A DNA stretch of 42,398 bases from a virus: positions 1 to 42,398 of the IMG/VR virus record IMGVR_UViG_3300047508_000040, one strand, 5' to 3'. Both the position numbers and the translations under genes were made by a program. Numbering within the stretch: the stretch's first letter is position 1; each line of letters opens with the position of its first letter. Below the pieces are notes generated by a model. That model did not search any database and had not been told where the DNA came from. It was given only the letters and a program-made list of their open reading frames with translations. Shown one piece after another: positions 39,479 through 42,398 of the stretch.

Positions 39479-39639
39479 TGTGGTGGCTGTTCTTCCCCGC
39501 GCTGGCAGCCATCAGCAGCGATCTTGAGTTGGCGCATGATCGCGAACGCTTCCGCCGCCAGCGACTTGACGTAGCCTATCGCTACCGTGTGGATGTCTCG
39601 CGCGGTCGCGTTCCCCACGTACACGAGGACATCCAGTGA
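39478..39639 (+). CDS. Small hypothetical protein
   Basis: This 53-residue protein begins with a hydrophobic MWWLFFPALAAISSD and continues basic (RERFRRQRLDVAYRYRVDVS). It starts by TGATG overlap and ends by GTGA overlap. It may be a single-span membrane protein; function is unknown. Confidence 0.55.
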   Translation: MWWLFFPALAAISSDLELAHDRERFRRQRLDVAYRYRVDVSRGRVPHVHEDIQ

Positions 39640-39887
39640 AAGACGAGAAGGTGGTTCCGCTCTTCCCCACGCTGACGCTGGAAGAACGCATGCGCCAACA
39701 GTTGGCGTTCCTCGAACAGATGGCTGCGCTGATGGCGGGCGACGACACCGTCAAGCGCGCTGCCTTCGCCTTCGTGCTCGAAATGGACGATGGAAGCACC
39801 GTTGTCCAGGCATCGGGCTGGGCCGATGATGCGCGGGCGCAAACCTACTTCCTCAACTTCATGCGCAACCACGGGTGGCCGCAATGA
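39636..39887 (+). CDS. Hypothetical protein
   Basis: This 83-residue protein starts at GTG 39636. It is helical in the first half (LTLEERMRQQLAFLEQMAAL) with a beta end (GSTVVQASGWADDARAQTYF). It is coupled to both neighbours by GTGA and ATGA. No family is recognised. Confidence 0.6.
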   Translation: MKDEKVVPLFPTLTLEERMRQQLAFLEQMAALMAGDDTVKRAAFAFVLEMDDGSTVVQASGWADDARAQTYFLNFMRNHGWPQ

Positions 39888-40228
39888 TCGAACTGACGCG
39901 CACTACCGACCTGATCGCCATGCAGAAAGCATCACGCCAGCCAGGTTCATGGCGGTTTCGATCCGTCTACACCAAGAGAGGTGACCTTATCCGCGTAGGC
40001 CGTGGTCCGCTTGGCCATGATTTTCAGGTAACAGCGCACGAGCGATCCGCGTTTGAAAGCCACCTTCGCCGGCAGAAGGCTGCCAAGCGAGCCTTGCGCA
40101 AGTCGTGGCAATACATGACCAACCAGCGCTATCGAAACACGCTGCTATCGATGAACCGAACTGTTCAAGCGTGGAAGGGGCGTCGCTTCAGCTACGTCGT
40201 GCGCGACGTTGATCGTTTCGCCCGATGA
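39884..40228 (+). CDS. Hypothetical basic protein
   Basis: This 114-residue protein is strongly basic (RRQKAAKRALRKSWQYMTNQ; WKGRRFSYVVRD). Basic helices suggest nucleic acid contact, which is not shown. The start ATG 39884 shares ATGA with the previous stop. Confidence 0.6.
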   Translation: MIELTRTTDLIAMQKASRQPGSWRFRSVYTKRGDLIRVGRGPLGHDFQVTAHERSAFESHLRRQKAAKRALRKSWQYMTNQRYRNTLLSMNRTVQAWKGRRFSYVVRDVDRFAR

Positions 40229-40464
40229 TCCACGAATTCACGTGGATGACCGGCCACCCGATCAGGAACGGCAGCTATACCGTCGTCGATGCCTGGGGCG
40301 TGCAGGACCGCGGCATCTGGCATAACGGCCTGGGCTGGTGCATCCGAGGCCGTTGGCTTGGGCCCGACGGCGCGCGATACTGGACCCACCAGCTACCGAT
40401 GCCGACAGGGGGCGACGATGAGCTGCCAGGACAAGCACCGGTACGCCAGCGCCGACCAGGCTAA
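40225..40464 (+). CDS. Hypothetical Trp-rich protein
   Basis: This 79-residue protein holds regularly placed Trp-Gly motifs (TWMTGHPIRNGSYTVVDAWG; WHNGLGWCIRGRWLGP) like a small beta barrel. Its proline-rich end overlaps the next gene by 47 bases in another frame, so the end may be a read-through. Confidence 0.5.
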   Translation: MIHEFTWMTGHPIRNGSYTVVDAWGVQDRGIWHNGLGWCIRGRWLGPDGARYWTHQLPMPTGGDDELPGQAPVRQRRPG

Positions 40465-40585
40465 GCGCACGCTGCGCAAGATCCAGAAACAGCGCCGGCA
40501 CCGCGTCGGCGGCAAGACGGAGCGACGGGTCTATGCCTGCGCTCACTGCAGGGGCTACCACCTCACAGCGAACCCACTGGACTGA
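40418..40585 (+). CDS. Small zinc-ribbon-like protein
   Basis: This 55-residue protein starts at ATG 40418 (MSCQDKHRYASADQAKRTLR) and ends with RRVYACAHCRGYHLTANPLD, a zinc-ribbon-like Cys/His end found in small phage proteins. The basic middle supports DNA or RNA contact. Overlap with the previous gene is 47 bases. Confidence 0.6.
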   Translation: MSCQDKHRYASADQAKRTLRKIQKQRRHRVGGKTERRVYACAHCRGYHLTANPLD

Positions 40586-40588
40586 CCC

Positions 40589-40768
40589 ATGAGCGTCTAC
40601 CGGCCACGAGTGCGCTACACCCACGCCAATGGGCGATGGACGTGCCACAACGCGCTGGCGTACGCCGAAGGCCTGACGATGGAAGCGGCCTACTGGCGCT
40701 GGTATGACGCCGCGACCGAGGCGGCCAGAAACCTGATCCAGTGGACGTATGGGGCGGCTCAGCGGTAG
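40589..40768 (+). CDS. Small hypothetical protein
   Basis: This 59-residue protein reads MSVYRPRVRYTHANGRWTCH at the start and has a Trp-rich middle (EAAYWRWYDAATEAARNLIQ). It starts three bases after the previous stop. No family is recognised; its end overlaps a promoter-like site. Confidence 0.55.
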   Translation: MSVYRPRVRYTHANGRWTCHNALAYAEGLTMEAAYWRWYDAATEAARNLIQWTYGAAQR

Positions 40769-40771
40769 CAT
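40742..40771 (+). promoter_or_regulatory. Putative late promoter ahead of the packaging genes
   Basis: TGGACG (40742-40747) and TAGCAT (40766-40771) are 18 bases apart and are followed by CCGCGCCATCGCCC. Layout and initial sequence resemble the site at 5248, suggesting one type of promoter for late genes. It would start the transcript before the gene at 40807. Confidence 0.45.
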
Positions 40772-40806
40772 CCGCGCCATCGCCCACCCTTCACGGACTC
40801 GCCGCT

Positions 40807-41070
40807 ATGGCCAACAAAGACCACTGGATCAAAGGCGCCGTGAAGCACCCGGGCGCGCTGCATGAAGACCTGGGCATCCCCAAGGACAAGAAGATCCCGC
40901 TGAAGAAGCTGCACGAGGCCGCCAAAGAGCCGGGCGTGGTGGGCAAGCGCGCCCAGCTGGCCGAGACGTTCCACCACATGGACGCCAAGCGCAAGAAGGG
41001 CTCACCGGCCGACGAAGAGACGCACAACCGGCTGAAGAACGCCGCCATCGTGATCGCTGGCGGGGGCTGA
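40807..41070 (+). CDS. Small basic phage protein of a known unnamed family
   Basis: This 87-residue protein (MANKDHWIKGAVKHPGALHE; KLHEAAKEPGVVGKRAQLAE) follows the pattern of a small protein common in tailed phages, often near the packaging genes; its role is not known to me. ATG 40807 is chosen over an upstream in-frame start because of the family's typical N-terminus. It follows the putative late promoter by about 30 bases. Confidence 0.7.
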   Translation: MANKDHWIKGAVKHPGALHEDLGIPKDKKIPLKKLHEAAKEPGVVGKRAQLAETFHHMDAKRKKGSPADEETHNRLKNAAIVIAGGG

Positions 41071-41074
41071 GTCC

Positions 41075-41242
41075 GTGCGCACCGTCCTGTTCAATCGACT
41101 AGCCCGTGCCGTGCGCGACAGCTTCAGCACCACCACTGACCTGCAATGGCCCTATTGGATCGGCGCGCACATGGTCAAGCTGGTGCAGTCACCTGAGCGC
41201 GATGCCGACGGCTGCTTCGTGATGGTCACGCGGGCCGTCTGA
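41075..41242 (+). CDS. Small hypothetical protein before the terminase genes
   Basis: This 55-residue ORF starts at GTG 41075 (MRTVLFNRLARAVRDSFSTT) and ends two bases before the small terminase ATG. A WPYWIGAHMVKLVQSPERDA part suggests a folded domain. It is of unknown function; the close spacing suggests joint expression with the terminase. Confidence 0.5.
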   Translation: MRTVLFNRLARAVRDSFSTTTDLQWPYWIGAHMVKLVQSPERDADGCFVMVTRAV

Positions 41243-41243
41243 C

Positions 41244-41735
41244 ATGCCGGGTCTCTTCACCGGGGAACTGCCGCCCACCTTCGAGTGGGGCACCGATTGG
41301 GACAAGGCGATCGAGCACATCTGCACGGAGCTGAAGAAAGGGCTTTGGCCGCAATCGACCATCTGCGACCGCATGGTGCCGCGCATCCCCAAATCCACCC
41401 TGCTCAAGCAGCGCGGGCGCAACGAAGAGCACGCCCGGATGATCGATGACGCGTTCGACATCGGCAAAGACCAGCTCGCCGCGTCGATGATCCTGTGCGC
41501 TCAAGGCGTCGAAGGATTCAGCACCAAGAACATCAAGCGAGATCGGCTGCTGATCGGCACGCAGGAAAAGCTTCTGGCCAAGTGGGACCGCCGCTATCGC
41601 GAGCGCTTGGTGCACGAGAACGACGCAGAAAACCCCATGCCGGTGCCCACCTTCGTACTGCAGCCGGTCAAGTCGCTGCAGGAAATCGAGAAGACCAAGC
41701 CATTGCCGGCTGAGGCCACGCCGGACGACGAGTGA
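41244..41735 (+). CDS. terS: Terminase small subunit
   Basis: This 163-residue protein should recognise phage DNA for packaging. A helix-turn-helix-like part lies in residues 14-50 (ICTELKKGLWPQSTICDRMV and IPKSTLLKQRG), then an oligomerisation helix (EHARMIDDAFDIGKDQLAAS) and a proline-rich acidic end for contact with the large subunit. It is directly upstream of terL and overlaps its start by GTGA. Family assignment rests on position and this outline. Confidence 0.75.
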   Translation: MPGLFTGELPPTFEWGTDWDKAIEHICTELKKGLWPQSTICDRMVPRIPKSTLLKQRGRNEEHARMIDDAFDIGKDQLAASMILCAQGVEGFSTKNIKRDRLLIGTQEKLLAKWDRRYRERLVHENDAENPMPVPTFVLQPVKSLQEIEKTKPLPAEATPDDE

Positions 41736-42398
41736 GCTTCGCGCTCGCCGCTCAGGTGCCGCTTCTCTACCCGGAGAAGCTTGAGCCGCTGATCAAGATG
41801 CACAAGCCCTTCAAGGTCGCCTGGGGCGGCCGTGGCGGCGGCAAGTCGCGCACGATGGCGCAGTTCCTGCTGATGCTGGGCTGCATGAAGAAGCTGCGCA
41901 TCCTGTGCGTGCGCGAGGTAATGAAGTCGCTCAAGGAGTCGAGTTTCCAGAACCTGGTCGATTGCCTGAAACGCATGGGGCTGGAAAGCCAGTACCACGT
42001 GACGGACAAGTACATCCGCCACCGCTGGAACGGCACGGTTTTCAACTTCTCGGGCCTCAAAGACCACACCGCCGACTCGATCAAGTCCTTTGAGGGCGTA
42101 GACATCGTGTGGGCCGACGAGGCGCACAGCATCGGCCAGGACTCGTGGGAGAAGCTGATTCCGACCATCCTGCGCAATCCGGGCGCGGAAATCTGGATCA
42201 GCTTCAACCCGGACGATGAAGAGGACTACGTCTACAAGCGCTTTGTGAAAGGCCACGACGCCGACGCCTTGGTCATCGAGTGCCAGTATTACGACAACCC
42301 GTGGTTGGAAGAGGCCATGCAGGTCGAGCGGCGCAAAATGAAGGCCGCCAACGACCCCAACTATGCCCACATCTGGCTAGGCGAGTGCCGATCGATCA
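41732..42398 (+). CDS. terL: Terminase large subunit, N-terminal part (continues at base 1)
   Basis: The packaging ATPase starts at GTG 41732, sharing GTGA with the small subunit stop. Walker A is GGRGGGKS at residues 32-39, and Walker B with the catalytic acid is VDIVWADEAH at about residues 123-132. The ORF runs off the window end in the frame that opens at base 1. With the duplicated 127 bases counted once, the protein has 449 residues. The nuclease half is in the first feature. Confidence 0.93.
   Translation, partial: MSFALAAQVPLLYPEKLEPLIKMHKPFKVAWGGRGGGKSRTMAQFLLMLGCMKKLRILCVREVMKSLKESSFQNLVDCLKRMGLESQYHVTDKYIRHRWNGTVFNFSGLKDHTADSIKSFEGVDIVWADEAHSIGQDSWEKLIPTILRNPGAEIWISFNPDDEEDYVYKRFVKGHDADALVIECQYYDNPWLEEAMQVERRKMKAANDPNYAHIWLGECRSI
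42272..42398. repeat. Terminal duplication of bases 1-127 (circle overlap)
   Basis: These 127 bases are identical to bases 1-127. An exact odd-length overlap of this kind is what assemblers leave when a circular or circularly permuted molecule is opened. It is not evidence for a natural terminal repeat. The unique genome length is 42,271 bp. Confidence 0.95.

Noticed and set aside
1-42398. Integrase, attachment site or CI-type repressor
   Set aside because: No ORF shows tyrosine or serine recombinase residues, and only one small helix-turn-helix protein is seen; lysogeny is not supported but cannot be fully excluded.

Overview
The window is one complete double-stranded DNA phage genome of the short-tailed (podovirus-like) type, written from a cut inside its large terminase gene. 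Bases 42272-42398 repeat bases 1-127 exactly, so the molecule closes into a circle of 42,271 bp. Base composition is high in G+C, with strong G/C preference at third codon positions. Genes are packed, with most neighbours overlapping by the 1-4 bases of ATGA, GTGA or TGATG junctions. This, together with a Gram-negative lysis cassette (glycosidase endolysin, inner spanin, nested lipoprotein outer spanin), points to a high-GC Gram-negative host, probably Pseudomonadota. The host genus cannot be read from the sequence. Size and gene order recall Bordetella phage BPP-1 and Burkholderia phage BcepC6B, but no reverse transcriptase or diversity-generating element is visible.

Layout. Two transcription units diverge from a control region at about 34651-34803, which holds a perfect leftward -35 box, a TTGCCG-N17-TATTGT rightward promoter and an array of GCCGAAC half-sites. 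The leftward unit (34650 down to 26391) carries small unknown proteins, a coiled-coil protein, a YqaJ-type exonuclease and a RecT annealase (a recombination pair with a homing endonuclease gene between them), then a DnaQ-like exonuclease and further small proteins. The rightward unit starts with a 61-residue helix-turn-helix protein. It continues through a Cys/His cluster protein, a DNA methyltransferase, a replication-initiator-like protein with internal GTCCGC repeats (candidate origin), a replication partner, a RusA-like resolvase and many small proteins, to the small and large terminase. It then passes through the circle junction into the virion genes.

Virion and lysis genes (41732 through the junction to 26341): large terminase, portal, scaffold, Gp49-type protein, major capsid protein, three small head-associated proteins, head-tail adaptor, and a tail nozzle protein that looks divided over three overlapping ORFs carrying added carbohydrate-binding and Ig-like modules. 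Next come a Gp13-like internal protein, further internal virion proteins, and a very large polyvalent internal protein cut in two by an HNH endonuclease gene. Tail-fibre-like proteins including a SPRY domain, two holin candidates, a GH19-type endolysin and the spanin pair complete the unit. A bidirectional hairpin at 26327-26352 ends both units.

Most notable points: the HNH-split giant protein with a RadC-like JAB domain; a nested 57-codon frame inside it (17831-18004), where the third-position signal moves to the +1 frame; the three-part nozzle; the candidate origin repeats; the divergent operator array; and a repeated late-promoter motif. No integrase, tRNA, CRISPR array or CI-type repressor was seen.
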